Part shown: positions 27,936-38,295 of the stretch, piece after piece | How positions within the stretch are numbered: the first letter of the stretch is position 1 | How the letters are laid out: every line of letters begins with the position of its first letter | NCBI GenBank assembly: GCA_004210915.1 | Contig: SEGS01000058.1 | Span: 1-43,204, forward strand | Origin: Variovorax sp. | GTDB lineage: Bacteria > Pseudomonadota > Gammaproteobacteria > Burkholderiales > Burkholderiaceae_C | Direction of reading: 5' to 3' | Length of the DNA: 43,204 bases | Program-made: the position numbers and the translations under genes | The notes under the pieces: model-generated | What the model saw: only the letters and a program-made list of their open reading frames with translations | Database searches by the model: none | What the model was told of the DNA's origin: nothing

Positions 27936-28777
27936 GCCGCATCGCCGCCGCCTTCGAGGCGCTGAAAAAGGACGGTCGCAAGGCCCTCATCCCCTACGTC
28001 ACCGCCGGCTTCCCCTACGCCGACATCACGCCCGACCTGATGCACGGCATGGTCGCCGCCGGCGCCGATGTGATCGAGCTCGGCGTGCCCTTCTCCGACC
28101 CGATGGCCGACGGCCCGGTGATCCAGGCGGCCGGCGAAGCCGCGCTCGCCATGGGCGTCGGCATGACCCAGGTGCTGGCGATGGTCGCCGCCTTCCGTGA
28201 GAAAGATACGACCACGCCCATGGTGCTGATGGGCTACGCGAACCCGGTCGAGAAGTACGACCTGGTGCACGGCGAAGACGCCTTCATCCGTGATGCCGCG
28301 AAAGCCGGCGTCGACGGCCTGCTGATCGTCGACTATCCGCCGGAGGAGTGCGAGGACTTCGCCACCAAACTGCGCGCCGCCAACATCGACCTGATCTTTC
28401 TTCTCGCGCCGACCAGCACCAGCGCGCGCATGGCGCAGGTCGCGCGCATCGCGACAGGCTACGTCTACTACGTCTCGCTCAAGGGCGTGACGGGTGCCGG
28501 CCACCTCGACACCGAGGCGGTTGGCCAGATGATCCCGCGCATCCGCGAGCATGTGGACATACCGGTCGGCGTTGGCTTCGGGATCCGCGATGCGCGGACC
28601 GCGCAGGCCGTGGGCTCGGCCGCCGATGCGGTCGTGATCGGCACCAGGATCATCCAGCTCATCGACGGCCAGCCGCGTGAGCGGGTGGTGCCGCTCGTGG
28701 CCGAATTCCTTGCCGGCATCCGCGAGGCGCTGGACGCCCTCCCCGCCGCCACCGCGAAGAACGCGGCTGGCCGATAA
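27932..28777 (+). CDS. trpA: Tryptophan synthase alpha subunit
   Basis: Cleaves indole-3-glycerol phosphate and channels indole to TrpB; 281 residues. Catalytic residues are E49 in [17 protein letters not shown] and D60 in the same motif. [51 protein letters not shown] and [10 protein letters not shown] complete the family pattern. A purine-rich AAGGGGGGCAAGG upstream serves as ribosome site. The stop codon TAA is part of TAAAAT (28775-28780), which may double as a -10 box for accD. Confidence 0.98.
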   Translation: MSRIAAAFEALKKDGRKALIPYVTAGFPYADITPDLMHGMVAAGADVIELGVPFSDPMADGPVIQAAGEAALAMGVGMTQVLAMVAAFREKDTTTPMVLMGYANPVEKYDLVHGEDAFIRDAAKAGVDGLLIVDYPPEECEDFATKLRAANIDLIFLLAPTSTSARMAQVARIATGYVYYVSLKGVTGAGHLDTEAVGQMIPRIREHVDIPVGVGFGIRDARTAQAVGSAADAVVIGTRIIQLIDGQPRERVVPLVAEFLAGIREALDALPAATAKNAAGR

Positions 28778-28805
28778 AATCCGCCCACTTCAGGAGACCG
28801 CCCCC

Positions 28806-29678
28806 ATGAGCTGGCTTGAAAAACTGCTGCCTTCCAAAATCGCGCAAACCGACCCCGCCGAGCGCCGCCAGGTGCCCGAAGGCCTCTGGATCAAATGCCC
28901 GAGCTGCGAAACGGTGCTCTACAAGACCGACCTTGAGCACAACCAGAACGTGTGCCCGAGTTGCACGCACCACTTCCGGATCGGCGCACGCGCGCGTTTG
29001 AACACGTTCCTCGACGCCGAGGGCCGCTACGAAATCGGGCAGGAAGTGCTGCCGATTGACGCGCTCAAGTTCAAGGACAGCCGCAAGTACCCGGAACGCC
29101 TCAAGGAGGCGCTCGAGAACACCGGCGAGACCGATGCGCTCGTCGTGCTCGGCGGTTCGGTGCACAGCATCAACGTGGTGGTCGCCTGCTTCGAGTTCGA
29201 GTTCATGGGCGGCTCCATGGGCAGCGTGGTCGGCGAGCGCTTCGTGCGCGGCGTCGAAACCGCCATCGAGCAGAAGGTGCCTTTCATCTGCTTCACGGCC
29301 ACCGGCGGCGCACGCATGCAGGAAGGCCTGCTGTCGCTGATGCAGATGGCCAAGACCAACGCTGCGCTCACACGTCTGGCGAAGAAGGGCCTGCCCTACA
29401 TCAGCGTGTTGACGGACCCGACCATGGGCGGCGTCAGCGCCGGCTTCGCCTTTGTGGGCGACGTGGTGATCGCCGAGCCCAAGGCGCTGATCGGCTTCGC
29501 CGGCCCGCGCGTGATCGAGTCGACCGTGCGCGTGACGCTGCCCGAAGGCTTCCAGCGCTCGGAGTTCCTGCAAACCAAAGGCGCCATCGACTTCATCATC
29601 GACCGCCGCGAGTTGCGCAAGACGATCGCCAGCACGCTCGCGATGCTGCTGCGCCAGCCGGCCGACGCGGTCGACTGA
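28806..29678 (+). CDS. accD: Acetyl-CoA carboxylase carboxyltransferase beta subunit
   Basis: Transfers carboxyl from biotin to acetyl-CoA to start fatty-acid synthesis; 290 residues. The N-terminal zinc ribbon has C31, C34, C50 and C53 (two CPSC motifs). The carboxyltransferase part shows [52 protein letters not shown] and [13 protein letters not shown] at 28792-28796 lies nine bases before the ATG. In many betaproteobacteria folC follows accD; here a convergent yggT is found instead. Confidence 0.98.
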   Translation: MSWLEKLLPSKIAQTDPAERRQVPEGLWIKCPSCETVLYKTDLEHNQNVCPSCTHHFRIGARARLNTFLDAEGRYEIGQEVLPIDALKFKDSRKYPERLKEALENTGETDALVVLGGSVHSINVVVACFEFEFMGGSMGSVVGERFVRGVETAIEQKVPFICFTATGGARMQEGLLSLMQMAKTNAALTRLAKKGLPYISVLTDPTMGGVSAGFAFVGDVVIAEPKALIGFAGPRVIESTVRVTLPEGFQRSEFLQTKGAIDFIIDRRELRKTIASTLAMLLRQPADAVD

Positions 29679-29705
29679 GGCTTCGACGGGCGCAGGGCGC
29701 TCCGG

Positions 29706-30266
29706 TCAGCGCCCCAGCGCCCAGGCCCATCCCATCGCGTTGCCCAGCACGATCGCGATGACCTGCAGCAGCACGATCGCGGCAAGGGCCGACAGGTCGA
29801 CGCCGCCGATCAGTGGAATGAAGCGGCGCAAGGGCCGCACCAGCGGCTCGGCCAGGCGCCCGATCAAGTCGGTCAGCATCGAGGATGCGTTCGGCACCCA
29901 CGAGAGAATCGCGTAGACCACCAGCAGGGCCGTGAGGCCCGACACCGCGAGCTGCAGCAATCCGATCAGCGACACCAGCGGCAGCACCGCGAACCGGCTG
30001 AAATTGCCGATCAGCAGCCACAGCAGCAGAAACTTCGCCATGACCAGCAGCCATGCGGCAATGGCGCTGGCAAGATCCCAGCGCTTCGTCGATGGCACCA
30101 CGCGCCGCAGGGGCAAGACGATCCAGTCCGACACTGCGAAAACAAAGCGGCCGAGCGGGTTGCCGAAGGGCACGCGGTGGTATTGCATGTAGAGCCTCAG
30201 CAGGCAGGCGCCGCCGAGGAGACCAACGATCACGTCGAGCAAAAACGAGGGAATCTGGTAGAGCAT
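29706..30266 (-). CDS. YggT family integral membrane protein
   Basis: Membrane protein of 186 residues with two YggT repeats: SFLLDVIVGLLGGACLLRLYMQYHRVPFGNPLGRF followed by DWIVLPLRRVVP, and later LLVVYAILSWVPNAS followed by EPLVRPLRRFIPLIGGVDLSALAAIVLLQVI. Four or more hydrophobic segments. YggT proteins have been connected with osmotic tolerance and cell-envelope or division functions in some bacteria, but the molecular role is not settled. Start at 30266; an in-frame upstream ATG (30305) would add residues that do not fit. It converges on accD with 27 bp between stops; a T-less hairpin (29695-29714) spans this junction. Confidence 0.9.
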   Translation of the reverse strand: MLYQIPSFLLDVIVGLLGGACLLRLYMQYHRVPFGNPLGRFVFAVSDWIVLPLRRVVPSTKRWDLASAIAAWLLVMAKFLLLWLLIGNFSRFAVLPLVSLIGLLQLAVSGLTALLVVYAILSWVPNASSMLTDLIGRLAEPLVRPLRRFIPLIGGVDLSALAAIVLLQVIAIVLGNAMGWAWALGR

Positions 30267-30314
30267 GGGCGAGCCTGGAGATGGAATGCGATGATAGCCA
30301 CGCAAGGTTCATCG

Positions 30315-30962
30315 ATGACGACACAACCCCTCCTGCACGACCTCCCCCTGTTCCCGCTGGGCACCGTGCTCTTTCCGGGCGGCCTGCTGCCTTTGCGGAT
30401 TTTCGAGGTGCGCTATCTCGACATGATCGGCAAATGCCACAAGGCGGGCGTGCCTTTCGGTGTGGTCAGCCTGACCCAGGGCAGCGAGGTGCGCAAGGCC
30501 GGCGCGACGGCCGAGGCCTTTTCCGCGATTGGCACGCTCGCGACCATCCAGACCCTGGAGTCGCCGCAGGCCGGTCTGCTGCAGATCGAATGCACGGGCA
30601 CACAGCGCTTCCGCGTACGCGCCAGCGCGTTGCAAAAGCATGGCCTGTGGACCGCCGAAGTGGAGGCCATCGCCGATGACGTGGCACTCGAAATTCCCGA
30701 TGACCTGCGGCCCACGTCCGCGGCGTTGTGGCGGCTGGTCGACACGCTGGAGGAGCGCAAACGCCGGCAGGGCAACGAAGGAGTTCGGCTCCCCGTCGCG
30801 GCGCCCTACCGCTTCGACGACTGCGGCTGGGTCGCCAATCGCTGGAGCGAGCTGCTGCCCATGCAGCCCGCGCTCAAGCAGCGGCTGATGGAACTGGACA
30901 GCCCGTTGATGCGACTCGAACTGGTCAGCGACTTTCTGGCGCGTGCCGGCATCGTTGAATAG
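30315..30962 (+). CDS. Lon N-terminal (substrate-binding) domain protein
   Basis: Product of 215 residues made of one Lon substrate-binding domain without ATPase or protease parts. Landmarks are LPLFPLGTVLFPGGLLPLRIFEVRYLDMI at the N-terminus, VPFGVVSLTQGSEVR, GTLATIQ, LQIECTGTQRFRV and a helical C-terminus. Such stand-alone domains are common in proteobacteria; their partner is not known. ATG at 30315 begins just before the conserved core; ATG at 30291, with GGAG ten bases upstream, would add eight residues and is a real alternative. It diverges from yggT. Confidence 0.88.
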   Translation: MTTQPLLHDLPLFPLGTVLFPGGLLPLRIFEVRYLDMIGKCHKAGVPFGVVSLTQGSEVRKAGATAEAFSAIGTLATIQTLESPQAGLLQIECTGTQRFRVRASALQKHGLWTAEVEAIADDVALEIPDDLRPTSAALWRLVDTLEERKRRQGNEGVRLPVAAPYRFDDCGWVANRWSELLPMQPALKQRLMELDSPLMRLELVSDFLARAGIVE

Positions 30963-31014
30963 TTTGCTACTTTTTTCATAGCGATCCGCGCAGCTCGGAC
31001 GGGCGCTACGGGCC
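30963..31014 (+). repeat. Intergenic repeat of Comamonadaceae type
   Basis: Directly after the stop codon comes TTTGCTACTTTTTTCATAGC, then a GC-rich stretch ending in GGGCGCTACGGG. I recall very similar elements (TTGCTAC, T-run, ATAGC, then a GCGC-rich arm) spread between genes of Acidovorax and Variovorax. GCTA and TAGC can pair, so it may form a small 3' hairpin. A related 21-nt copy is inside the CitE-like gene at 8056-8076. Confidence 0.55.
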
Positions 31015-31030
31015 GATTCATCGAGGTTCA

Positions 31031-31045
31031 ATGGGCTAAAATGCC
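31031..31045 (+). promoter_or_regulatory. Candidate -10 region of lysS
   Basis: TAAAAT at 31037-31042 sits between GGGC and GCCC, 64 bases before the lysS ATG. I see no clear -35 box at the proper distance, so this is only a candidate based on the TAAAAT boxes frequent upstream of betaproteobacterial genes. Confidence 0.3.
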
Positions 31046-31105
31046 CGCCTCGCGCCGCACGCGTTCTGCCTGCCGCGCCCCTCCTACCTCGCTTCCGCGC
31101 ACGCC

Positions 31106-32662
31106 ATGTCCGATCACCTGACCCCGCCCGTCCCCACGCCTGCAGCCACCCCGGCGCCTGCCGTCGACGACAACCAGCTCATCGCCGAGCGCCGTGAAAA
31201 GCTCAAGCTGCTGCGCAGTGCCCAGGCCGAGGGAAAGGGCGTCGCGTTTCCCAACGACTTCAAGCCCGCCCATCGCGCTGCCGCGCTCGTGGAAGCGCAC
31301 GATGCCACCGATGCCGAGCCGCTCGAAGCGCAAGCGGTCGCCGTCAGCGTGGCCGGCCGCATGATGCTCAAGCGCGTCATGGGCAAGGCCAGCTTCGCCA
31401 CGCTGCAGGACAGCACCGGCCGCATCCAGCTCTACGTGACGCGCGACGCGATCGGCGAGGAGGCTTACGCCGATTTCAAGAAGTGGGACCTCGGCGACAT
31501 CGTGGGCGCCGAAGGCACGCTCATGAAGACCAAGACCGGCGAGCTGTCGGTCAAGGTGACGAAACTGCGCCTGCTCACCAAGAGCCTGCGCCCGCTGCCC
31601 GACAAGTTCCACGGCATGGCCGACCAGGAGCAGAAGTACCGTCAGCGCTACGTCGACCTGATCACCGACGAGTCGGCGCGCCAGCGTTTCGCGGCGCGCA
31701 GCAAGGCCGTGAGCGCGCTGCGCGAGTTCATGGTGGCGAACGACTTTCTCGAAGTCGAGACGCCGATGCTGCACCCGATCCCGGGCGGCGCGAACGCGAA
31801 GCCTTTCAAGACGCACCACAACGCGCTCGACCAGGAGATGTTCCTGCGCATCGCGCCGGAGCTGTACCTCAAGCGCCTGATCGTCGGCGGCTTCGAACGC
31901 GTGTTCGAGATCAACCGGAGCTACCGCAACGAAGGCATCTCGGTGCGGCACAACCCCGAGTTCACGATGATGGAGTTTTACGCGGCGTACTGGAACTACC
32001 AGGACCTGATGGACTTCACCGAACTCATCATCCGCACCATCGCGAAGAAGACGGTCGGCAGCGAGCAGCTCACGTATGGCGGCAAGGCCGTCGACTTGAG
32101 CCAGCCGTTCGAGCGGCTCACGATCCGCGAAGCGATCGTCAAGCACACCGACGCCGGCGCCAACGTGGACGACAGCGCCTGGCTCATCAACGCCCTGCGC
32201 AAGATCGGCCTCTCCGAAGAGAAGGACAAGCTCTCGCAACGCAGTCTCGCGAGCCTGCAGGTGATGTACTTCGAAGAGACGGTCGAAGAGAAGCTCTGGC
32301 AGCCGACCTTCATCATGGAACACCCGACCGAGATCTCGCCGCTGGCCCGCGCCAACGACGACCGCCCCGAGGTCACCGAACGCTTCGAGCTCTACATCAC
32401 CGGCCGCGAATTCGGCAACGGCTTCAGCGAGTTGAACGACGCCGAGGACCAGGCCGCACGCTTCAACGCGCAGGTCGCGGCCAAGGATTCGGGCGACGAC
32501 GAAGCCATGTTCTACGACCACGACTTCGTCCGCGCGCTCGAGTACGGCATGCCGCCCACCGGCGGCTGCGGCATCGGCATCGACCGCTTCATGATGCTGC
32601 TGACGGATTCGCCGAGCATCCGCGACGTGATTCTGTTCCCGGCGCTGCGCAGGGAATCTTGA
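31106..32662 (+). CDS. lysS: Lysyl-tRNA synthetase, class II
   Basis: Charges tRNA-Lys; 518 residues. The anticodon-binding OB-fold covers about residues 80-190 ([21 protein letters not shown]). The class II catalytic core follows with [30 protein letters not shown] (motif 1 region), [43 protein letters not shown] (motif 2) and [29 protein letters not shown] (motif 3). The N-terminus has an extra Pro/Ala segment. Its stop overlaps the TTG start of the next gene. Confidence 0.98.
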   Translation: MSDHLTPPVPTPAATPAPAVDDNQLIAERREKLKLLRSAQAEGKGVAFPNDFKPAHRAAALVEAHDATDAEPLEAQAVAVSVAGRMMLKRVMGKASFATLQDSTGRIQLYVTRDAIGEEAYADFKKWDLGDIVGAEGTLMKTKTGELSVKVTKLRLLTKSLRPLPDKFHGMADQEQKYRQRYVDLITDESARQRFAARSKAVSALREFMVANDFLEVETPMLHPIPGGANAKPFKTHHNALDQEMFLRIAPELYLKRLIVGGFERVFEINRSYRNEGISVRHNPEFTMMEFYAAYWNYQDLMDFTELIIRTIAKKTVGSEQLTYGGKAVDLSQPFERLTIREAIVKHTDAGANVDDSAWLINALRKIGLSEEKDKLSQRSLASLQVMYFEETVEEKLWQPTFIMEHPTEISPLARANDDRPEVTERFELYITGREFGNGFSELNDAEDQAARFNAQVAAKDSGDDEAMFYDHDFVRALEYGMPPTGGCGIGIDRFMMLLTDSPSIRDVILFPALRRES

Positions 32663-33921
32663 GCGCCGCGTCCAGCGCGCCTTCCATCGGCATCGACTTC
32701 GGCACCTCCAACTCGGCCGTGGCCTGCCGGGTCGGTGAACAGACGCGCTTGCTGCCCATCGAAGGCGACGCGACCACGCTGCCAACCGCGATCTTCTTCA
32801 ACGCAGAAGACCGCACCACGCACTTCGGCCGCGAGGCCGTTGCGCTCTATCTCGCAGGCGTCGAGGGGCGTCTGATGCGTTCGCTCAAGAGCCTGCTCGG
32901 CAGCGCGCTGATGCAGGAAAAGACCGCCATCTACGACGGCCTCGTGAGCTTCGAGGACATCATTGCGCGCTTCCTGCACGAGCTCGGCCAGCGCGCTGCG
33001 CGTGAGCTGGGGCAGGTGCCACAGCGCGTGGTGATCGGGCGGCCGGTGCACTTCGTCGACGACGACAGCAAGCGCGACCAGCGCGCCGAAGACAGCCTGC
33101 GGCATGCCGCGCGCGCCGCGGGATTCCAGGACATCGCCTTCCAGCTCGAGCCCATCGCCGCGGCCTTCGACTACGAACAGCGCGTGACGAAGGAATCGCT
33201 GGTGCTGATCGTCGACATCGGCGGCGGCACCTCCGACTTCACCGTCGTGCGCGTCGGCCCCGAGCGCGCGACGCGGGCCGAGCGCGAGGACGATGTCCTC
33301 GCCACCACCGGCGTGCACATCGGCGGCACCGACTTCGACCAGCGCCTGAACCTCGACCGCGTGATGCCGCTCCTCGGCTTTCGTCACAACGGCCTGCAAG
33401 GCCGCGAGGTGCCGAGCAAGGTGTTCTTCGAGCTCTCGTCCTGGCACCTGATCAACTGGCTCTACGCACCGAAGGCAATCCGCCAGGCGCAGGAGTTGCG
33501 AACCAACTACGCCGACCCGCGCCTGCACGCCCGGCTGATGATCGTGCTGGAAGAACGCTACGGCCACCGCCTGGCGAGCGAGGTCGAGCAGATGAAGATC
33601 GACAGCTCGGTGAACGACGCACCGGTGTCAATCGGCCTGGGCTACCTCGAAACCGGCCTGGCCGCATCCCTCACGCCCGCCGACATGGCGCAGCAGCTTG
33701 CACCGCTGCTGGCCGACGTCGTTGCCTGCGCCCATGCCTGCGTAAAGCGCGCAGGCCTGCGCAGCAATGACCTCGACGCGGTCTACCTGACGGGCGGGTC
33801 CTCGGCGTTGCGCCCTTTCCAGCACGCGCTGCGCAAGAGCTTTGCGGGCGTGCCGCTGGTCGAAGGTGATCTGTTCGGCGGCGTGGCCGCTGGCCTGGCC
33901 TGCGCGGCGCGGTTCCGTTGA
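32659..33921 (+). CDS. Hsp70-family protein, YegD-like
   Basis: Product of 420 residues with the actin-like ATPase fold of Hsp70 but lacking the C-terminal peptide-binding domain, as in E. coli YegD. ATP-site motifs are [13 protein letters not shown] (phosphate 1), [34 protein letters not shown] (phosphate 2), GGTDFDQRL and [13 protein letters not shown] (adenosine). Client and role are not known. No ATG or GTG is in frame near the beginning, so TTG at 32659, within TTGA overlapping the lysS stop, is the only start that keeps the first ATP motif. It is coupled in the same way to the YgjP-like gene. Confidence 0.9.
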   Translation: MSAASSAPSIGIDFGTSNSAVACRVGEQTRLLPIEGDATTLPTAIFFNAEDRTTHFGREAVALYLAGVEGRLMRSLKSLLGSALMQEKTAIYDGLVSFEDIIARFLHELGQRAARELGQVPQRVVIGRPVHFVDDDSKRDQRAEDSLRHAARAAGFQDIAFQLEPIAAAFDYEQRVTKESLVLIVDIGGGTSDFTVVRVGPERATRAEREDDVLATTGVHIGGTDFDQRLNLDRVMPLLGFRHNGLQGREVPSKVFFELSSWHLINWLYAPKAIRQAQELRTNYADPRLHARLMIVLEERYGHRLASEVEQMKIDSSVNDAPVSIGLGYLETGLAASLTPADMAQQLAPLLADVVACAHACVKRAGLRSNDLDAVYLTGGSSALRPFQHALRKSFAGVPLVEGDLFGGVAAGLACAARFR

Positions 33922-34460
33922 CGCCATTACGCTACCTGTCCGGCTACGCGCCCATGCTGCAGGCGCAGGTGCGGCAGCTGATGGCGGAAGACCGTCTGGG
34001 CGCGCTGCTGAAGGGCCGCTATCCGACCCTGCACGGCGTGCGCACCGACCGCGCGCTGTACGACTACGTGACCGAACTGAAGAACGACGCCATGCGCAAT
34101 GCGCCGCCGCTCGCCAAGGTGATGTTCGACAACAAGCTGCACGTCATCCGCAACGCGCTGGGCACGCACACCACGGTGTCGCGCGTGCAGGGTGGCAAGC
34201 TCAAGGCCAAGCGCGAGATCCGCGTGGCCAGCCTGTTCAAGGAAGTGCCCGAAGGCTGGTTGCGCATGATCGTCGTGCACGAGCTCGCGCACATGAAGGA
34301 GCGCGAGCACGACAAGGCCTTCTATGCGCTGTGCACGCACATGGAGCCCGATTACCACCGGCTGGAGCTGGACCTGCGGCTGTACCTGACGCACGTGGAG
34401 GCCGGCGGCGCGGCGCTGTGGACGCCCGCAGCGACCGCGCCCGATGCCTTCAAGCCGTGA
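33918..34460 (+). CDS. YgjP-like metallopeptidase family protein
   Basis: Product of 180 residues closely following E. coli YgjP (M48-like/DUF45 group). Shared segments are YLSGYAPMLQAQVRQLM, GRYPTLHGVRTDRALYDYV, KNDAMRNAPPLAKVMFDNKLHVI, NALGTHTTVSRVQGGKLKAKREIRVA, and the zinc motif VVHELAHMKEREHDKAFYALC. HELAH plus the downstream histidine are the expected metal ligands. The physiological substrate is not known. The TTG at 33918, overlapping the upstream stop in TTGA, gives an N-terminus that aligns with YgjP, so the ATG at 33954 is less likely. The 3' end overlaps the convergent hydratase gene by 11 bp. Confidence 0.88.
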   Translation: MTPLRYLSGYAPMLQAQVRQLMAEDRLGALLKGRYPTLHGVRTDRALYDYVTELKNDAMRNAPPLAKVMFDNKLHVIRNALGTHTTVSRVQGGKLKAKREIRVASLFKEVPEGWLRMIVVHELAHMKEREHDKAFYALCTHMEPDYHRLELDLRLYLTHVEAGGAALWTPAATAPDAFKP

Positions 34461-35244
34461 AGCGCGCCGTCACGCTGCCCAGCGCGCCAAAGTCGGCCCT
34501 GACCGCATCGCCTGCCACGATCTCCAGCGGCACCACGCAGGTTCCGGTCGTCACGAACTGACCCGCGGCGAGCGTGACACCGAGCCCCGACAGCTCGTTC
34601 GCGATCCAGGTCAGCGCGATGCGCGGATCGCCCAGCACATTGGCACCAATGCCGTCGCGCTCGTAGCGGCGCTCGCTGCCGTCGACGGTGGCGTGCACGG
34701 TGTGCGTGGACAAATCGAGGTCGCGCCAGGGCGCCTCCACCCGCGGGCCGAGCACGAACTCGTGCGCGCAGGCGTTGTCGGCAATCAGCTGCGCCTCGCC
34801 GGCAGCGACGAAGTCGGCGAAGCGCGAGTCGGGCACTTCGATGCCCAGGTACAGGTCGGCCACGGCAGCCATCACCTCGGCCCGGGTGTACGGCGTGGCA
34901 CGCGGCGGCAAGTCCTTCGCCATCACGAAGACGAACTCGGCTTCGGCCACCGCCATGCGGTTGCCGCTCATCGACAGCGCCGCGCCGTCAGGGTGCACGC
35001 GTTCGGCCAGGATGCGTCCGGCGAGCGGTCCGCTCACGTTGATGTGCTTTTGGCCTGCGCTGCTGGTGGCGGCGATCTTCCAGCCGGCGAGCGCTTGCGC
35101 ACTGCGGGCCTCGAGCAGCGCTTGAACCGCATAGCCCTCGGCGCGGGTGCGCGGGCGGCAAGCCGGCGGCAGCGCATCGAGGGTGGTGCCGCTCTGCCAG
35201 GCGCGCCAGAACAGGTTGGAAGCATCAGCAATGGGATTCGTCAT
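34450..35244 (-). CDS. 2-keto-4-pentenoate hydratase-like protein (FAH superfamily)
   Basis: Product of 264 residues of the MhpD/TesE type, which add water to 2-hydroxypenta-2,4-dienoate-like compounds in aromatic meta-cleavage pathways. Family features are GWKIAATSSAGQKHINVSGPL, the acidic metal site around AEAEFVFVMAKDLP, GIEVPDSRF, LIADNACAHEFVLG, and the C-terminal GQFVTTGTCVVPLEIVAGDAVRADFG with LGSVTARF. No other aromatic-degradation gene is nearby, so its substrate is open. GAGG six bases upstream supports ATG at 35244. It reads in the same direction as nagZ, 63 bp behind it, and may be a late addition to that operon. Confidence 0.88.
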   Translation of the reverse strand: MTNPIADASNLFWRAWQSGTTLDALPPACRPRTRAEGYAVQALLEARSAQALAGWKIAATSSAGQKHINVSGPLAGRILAERVHPDGAALSMSGNRMAVAEAEFVFVMAKDLPPRATPYTRAEVMAAVADLYLGIEVPDSRFADFVAAGEAQLIADNACAHEFVLGPRVEAPWRDLDLSTHTVHATVDGSERRYERDGIGANVLGDPRIALTWIANELSGLGVTLAAGQFVTTGTCVVPLEIVAGDAVRADFGALGSVTARFTA

Positions 35245-35307
35245 GGAGACCTCGAACTGAAAGGTGCATGCGGCGCCGACTCCCTGGACGCAGCGCGCGA
35301 TGATCGA

Positions 35308-36378
35308 TTACGACGTGGGCAGCAGGTCGCGCGCAGCCCGATAGGCGCGCGAGCGGATCAACGCATCCCACGCGAGGGCAGGCGCAACCGGAATCAGCGC
35401 GCGGCGCCGCGCCTCGCTTGCGGCGAGCGGCTTCCACCGACCGCGCTGCTGCGCTGCGGCCATGCCGGCCAGCAGTTCGTCGAGCGCTGCGCCCTCCCCC
35501 ACGCTCTGGTTGCAAAGCAGCGCCAGGTCGCAGCCCGCGTCGAGCGCCGCCAGCGCGGCGTCGGTGTAGCTGAGCAACTGCCCATCGATGCGGCGCGCGG
35601 CTTCCATGCTCAGGTCGTCGCTGAACACGGCGCCGTCGAACGCGAGCCGCGTGCGCAGCACATCCTGCAACCACTTCGCCGAGAAGCCGGCCGGGCGCAC
35701 GTCGACTTTCGGATAAATGACATGCGCGGGCATCACGGCACTCAGCGTGTTGGCGAGCCAACGGAAGGGCTGCGCATCGTCGGCGAGGATCGCCTTGAGG
35801 CTGCGCCGGTCAATGGGGATTGCGACGTGCGAATCGGCCTTGACGAAACCGTGCCCCGGAAAGTGCTTGCCGCAACCGCCCATCCCGGCCTGCAGCAAGC
35901 CGTGCATGAGACTTTTGGCAAGCAGCGCGACGACGCGCGGGTCGCGGTGGAAGCTGCGGTCGCCGATGACGCTGCTTTCCCCATAGTCCAAATCAAGGAC
36001 GGGCGTGAAGCTGAAGTCGACGCCGCAGGCGCGCAATTCCGATGCGAGCACATAGCCGCAAGCCGTTGCAACCTGCGTGGCGTGCAGCGCATCGTCCATC
36101 CACAGTTCGCCGAGCTGGCGCATCGACGGCAGGCGCGTAAAACCATCGGTGCGAAAGCGCTGCACGCGCCCGCCTTCGTGGTCGACGCTGATCAGCAGGT
36201 CGGGCCGGATCGCCTTGATCTGGGCATTCAACGCGGTGAGTTGCGCGCGGTCCTGCCAGTTGCGCGCGAAATGGATCACGCCGCCGACCAGCGGGTCGGC
36301 CAGGCGGCGCCGATCGGCCGCGGTGAGTTCAATGCCGGCCACATCGATGATGAGCGGCGCGTGGATCGTCTCGGTCAT
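35308..36378 (-). CDS. nagZ: Beta-N-acetylhexosaminidase, GH3
   Basis: Cytoplasmic peptidoglycan-recycling enzyme removing GlcNAc from anhydromuropeptides; 356 residues. The GH3 NagZ signature [14 protein letters not shown] includes the catalytic histidine/aspartate loop, and the nucleophile aspartate is in [34 protein letters not shown] and RSFHRDP are also typical. The ATG overlaps the stop of acpS (ATGA). It ends the conserved part of the rnc operon. Confidence 0.97.
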   Translation of the reverse strand: MTETIHAPLIIDVAGIELTAADRRRLADPLVGGVIHFARNWQDRAQLTALNAQIKAIRPDLLISVDHEGGRVQRFRTDGFTRLPSMRQLGELWMDDALHATQVATACGYVLASELRACGVDFSFTPVLDLDYGESSVIGDRSFHRDPRVVALLAKSLMHGLLQAGMGGCGKHFPGHGFVKADSHVAIPIDRRSLKAILADDAQPFRWLANTLSAVMPAHVIYPKVDVRPAGFSAKWLQDVLRTRLAFDGAVFSDDLSMEAARRIDGQLLSYTDAALAALDAGCDLALLCNQSVGEGAALDELLAGMAAAQQRGRWKPLAASEARRRALIPVAPALAWDALIRSRAYRAARDLLPTS

Positions 36379-36767
36379 GCTTTTTCAACGACGACGAAGC
36401 TCGCCGCGTAATCGGTTTCATCGGTCACGGTGACGTGGGCGGTCAGCCCTTCGCCTTCGAACCACTCCTTCAGTGCGCCGTGCAGCACGATCACGGGCTT
36501 GCCGCTGCGCAGGTTGGCGATCTCGCAGAGACGCCAGGTCATCGGCATGCGCATGCCCATGCCGATGGCCTTGCTGAAAGCTTCCTTGGCGGAAAAGCGC
36601 GTGGCCAGGTAGCTCACACCGCGCTTCGGCCAGCGCGCGCTGCGGGCCTGCCAGATCGCGAATTCGGCGTCGCTCAGGACCTTGCGCGGAAAACGTTCGC
36701 CCTGGCGCTCGAGGGTGGCCGCGATGCGGCGCACGTCGCAGATGTCGGTGCCAATGCCGTAGATCAC
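36375..36767 (-). CDS. acpS: Holo-[acyl-carrier-protein] synthase
   Basis: Transfers 4'-phosphopantetheine to acyl carrier protein; 130 residues. Metal-binding aspartate in [13 protein letters not shown] near residue 8, and glutamate in [22 protein letters not shown] and [13 protein letters not shown] match the family, with the C-terminal [15 protein letters not shown]. The start is the GTG at 36767, overlapping the pdxJ stop as GTGA. Its own stop overlaps the nagZ ATG. Grouping with pdxJ is widespread in proteobacteria. Confidence 0.96.
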   Translation of the reverse strand: MIYGIGTDICDVRRIAATLERQGERFPRKVLSDAEFAIWQARSARWPKRGVSYLATRFSAKEAFSKAIGMGMRMPMTWRLCEIANLRSGKPVIVLHGALKEWFEGEGLTAHVTVTDETDYAASFVVVEKA

Positions 36768-37522
36768 TGGGCTTCGGCGATGCAACGCAGGTACTCGCGC
36801 GTGCTGGCCGCGTACCCAAGCTCGAGCGCGTCGGACACAAAGGCATGCCCGATCGACACCTCGCGCACGCCCGGGACGGCGCGCAGGAAGTCGGTGAGGT
36901 TGTCGCGGCTCAGGTCGTGACCCGCATTCACTTCCAGGCCAGCCGCCTGTGCAGCGAGCGCCGTCTCGGCATACAGCTTCAGCACGCCATCGGCGCGCGA
37001 GGTCCCGCGCGAAGCGGCATAGCCTTCGGTGTAGAGCTCGACACGGTCTGCGCCCGCGGCTTTGACCGCGACCATCATGTCGGGCTCGGGGTCCATGAAC
37101 AGGCTCACGCGGACACCCAGCGCCCTGGCTTCGGCGATCAGCGGACGCAGGCGCTCGGCATCGTCGGGAAAGCGCCAACCGTGATCACTGGTCGCCTGGT
37201 CTTCGCTGTCGGGCACGAAGGTCGCCTGGTGCGGGCGCAACTCGCGCACGAAGTCCATGAGGTTGTGGAAGGGGTTGCCTTCGATGTTGAACTGGACCCC
37301 GGGCCAATCTTTCGCGAGCAGCGCCGACAGATCGCTCACGTCGTCGGCGCGGATGTGGCGCGCATCGGGCCGCGGATGCACGGTGATGCCCTGCGCGCCG
37401 GCGTCCAGGCACATCGCCGCCGCATACACCACGCTGGGAATGCCGAGGTGGCGTGTGTTGCGCACCAGCGCCACCTTATTCAGGTTGACGGAAAGCGCAG
37501 TGCCGGAAGTCGAAGTGGTCAT
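36764..37522 (-). CDS. pdxJ: Pyridoxine 5'-phosphate synthase
   Basis: Closes the pyridoxine ring in vitamin B6 synthesis; 252 residues. Family motifs are [87 protein letters not shown] and [12 protein letters not shown]. The start at 37522 overlaps the recO stop (ATGA). The lead-in MTTSTSGTA is short and non-conserved. Confidence 0.97.
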   Translation of the reverse strand: MTTSTSGTALSVNLNKVALVRNTRHLGIPSVVYAAAMCLDAGAQGITVHPRPDARHIRADDVSDLSALLAKDWPGVQFNIEGNPFHNLMDFVRELRPHQATFVPDSEDQATSDHGWRFPDDAERLRPLIAEARALGVRVSLFMDPEPDMMVAVKAAGADRVELYTEGYAASRGTSRADGVLKLYAETALAAQAAGLEVNAGHDLSRDNLTDFLRAVPGVREVSIGHAFVSDALELGYAASTREYLRCIAEAQ

Positions 37523-38289
37523 AGGGCTTGAATGTCTCGCATCATCTGCCGCGTCCGCAGCGTGGACACGCCGCAATGGTAGTTGAGCAGGCGGCGCAAC
37601 AGGGTGCGCAGCACGCCATTGCTGCCCGTGTTCAGCGTGGCGACTTCGCGCAGCGCGGCGGTGAACGGGGCGCGGTCGTCGAGCGCGCGCTGCAGCGCTT
37701 GCCACTCGGCGCCGGTCAGCGCGGGCTCGTCTGCGGCGGCATGGCGCACACCGGCTTCGGGCAGCAGTGCGTAGCGCGCCTCGGGCGCGAGCGGCCCCAA
37801 GGTCAGCGTCTGCGCGTCGAGCGTCGGCAGCAGGCCGACTTCCCGCAGCAAGAGCAGTTCGAAGGCGCGCAGTGCGGCCGCCTGCGTGGAAGCCTGTGCG
37901 CCCGCGTGGTCGCCGGCCAGCACCTGGACCACGCCGGCGTAGGCATCGAACAGCGATTCGTGCGCATCGTCGCGCGCCAGGAGGCGAAGCAGAAGCTCGT
38001 TCAGGTAGTAGCCGGAGAGCAGCGCTTCGCCGGTCGGCATCACGTGGCCGCCCATCCATTCAGCGCCCTTGAGCGTGCGGATCTCGGCATCGCCGCCGTA
38101 ATTGAGCTGCAGCGGCTGCAGCGGCAGGAGCACCGGGCGGAAGTTGGAGCTCGGCCGCTTGGCGCCTTTCGCGACCAGGGCGATGCGGCCATGATGCCGC
38201 GTAAAGACTTCGAGAATCAGGCTCGACTCGCTCCAGTCGTAGCGGTGGAGCACGTAGGCCGGTTCGTGGGAAACCCGGTGGGTAGCCAC
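37519..38289 (-). CDS. recO: DNA repair protein RecO
   Basis: Recombination mediator of the RecFOR pathway, 256 residues. The N-terminal OB-fold includes [38 protein letters not shown], and the helical part includes [26 protein letters not shown] and [16 protein letters not shown]. The four-cysteine zinc motif of some RecO proteins is absent, as in many proteobacterial forms. The start is GTG at 38289, six bases below the era stop. Confidence 0.95.
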   Translation of the reverse strand: MATHRVSHEPAYVLHRYDWSESSLILEVFTRHHGRIALVAKGAKRPSSNFRPVLLPLQPLQLNYGGDAEIRTLKGAEWMGGHVMPTGEALLSGYYLNELLLRLLARDDAHESLFDAYAGVVQVLAGDHAGAQASTQAAALRAFELLLLREVGLLPTLDAQTLTLGPLAPEARYALLPEAGVRHAAADEPALTGAEWQALQRALDDRAPFTAALREVATLNTGSNGVLRTLLRRLLNYHCGVSTLRTRQMMRDIQAL

Positions 38290-38295
38290 GCCGCG

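Noticed and set aside
29695..29714. Terminator between accD and yggT
   Set aside because: A 7-bp stem exists but without any T-run on either strand; not strong enough to list as a terminator.
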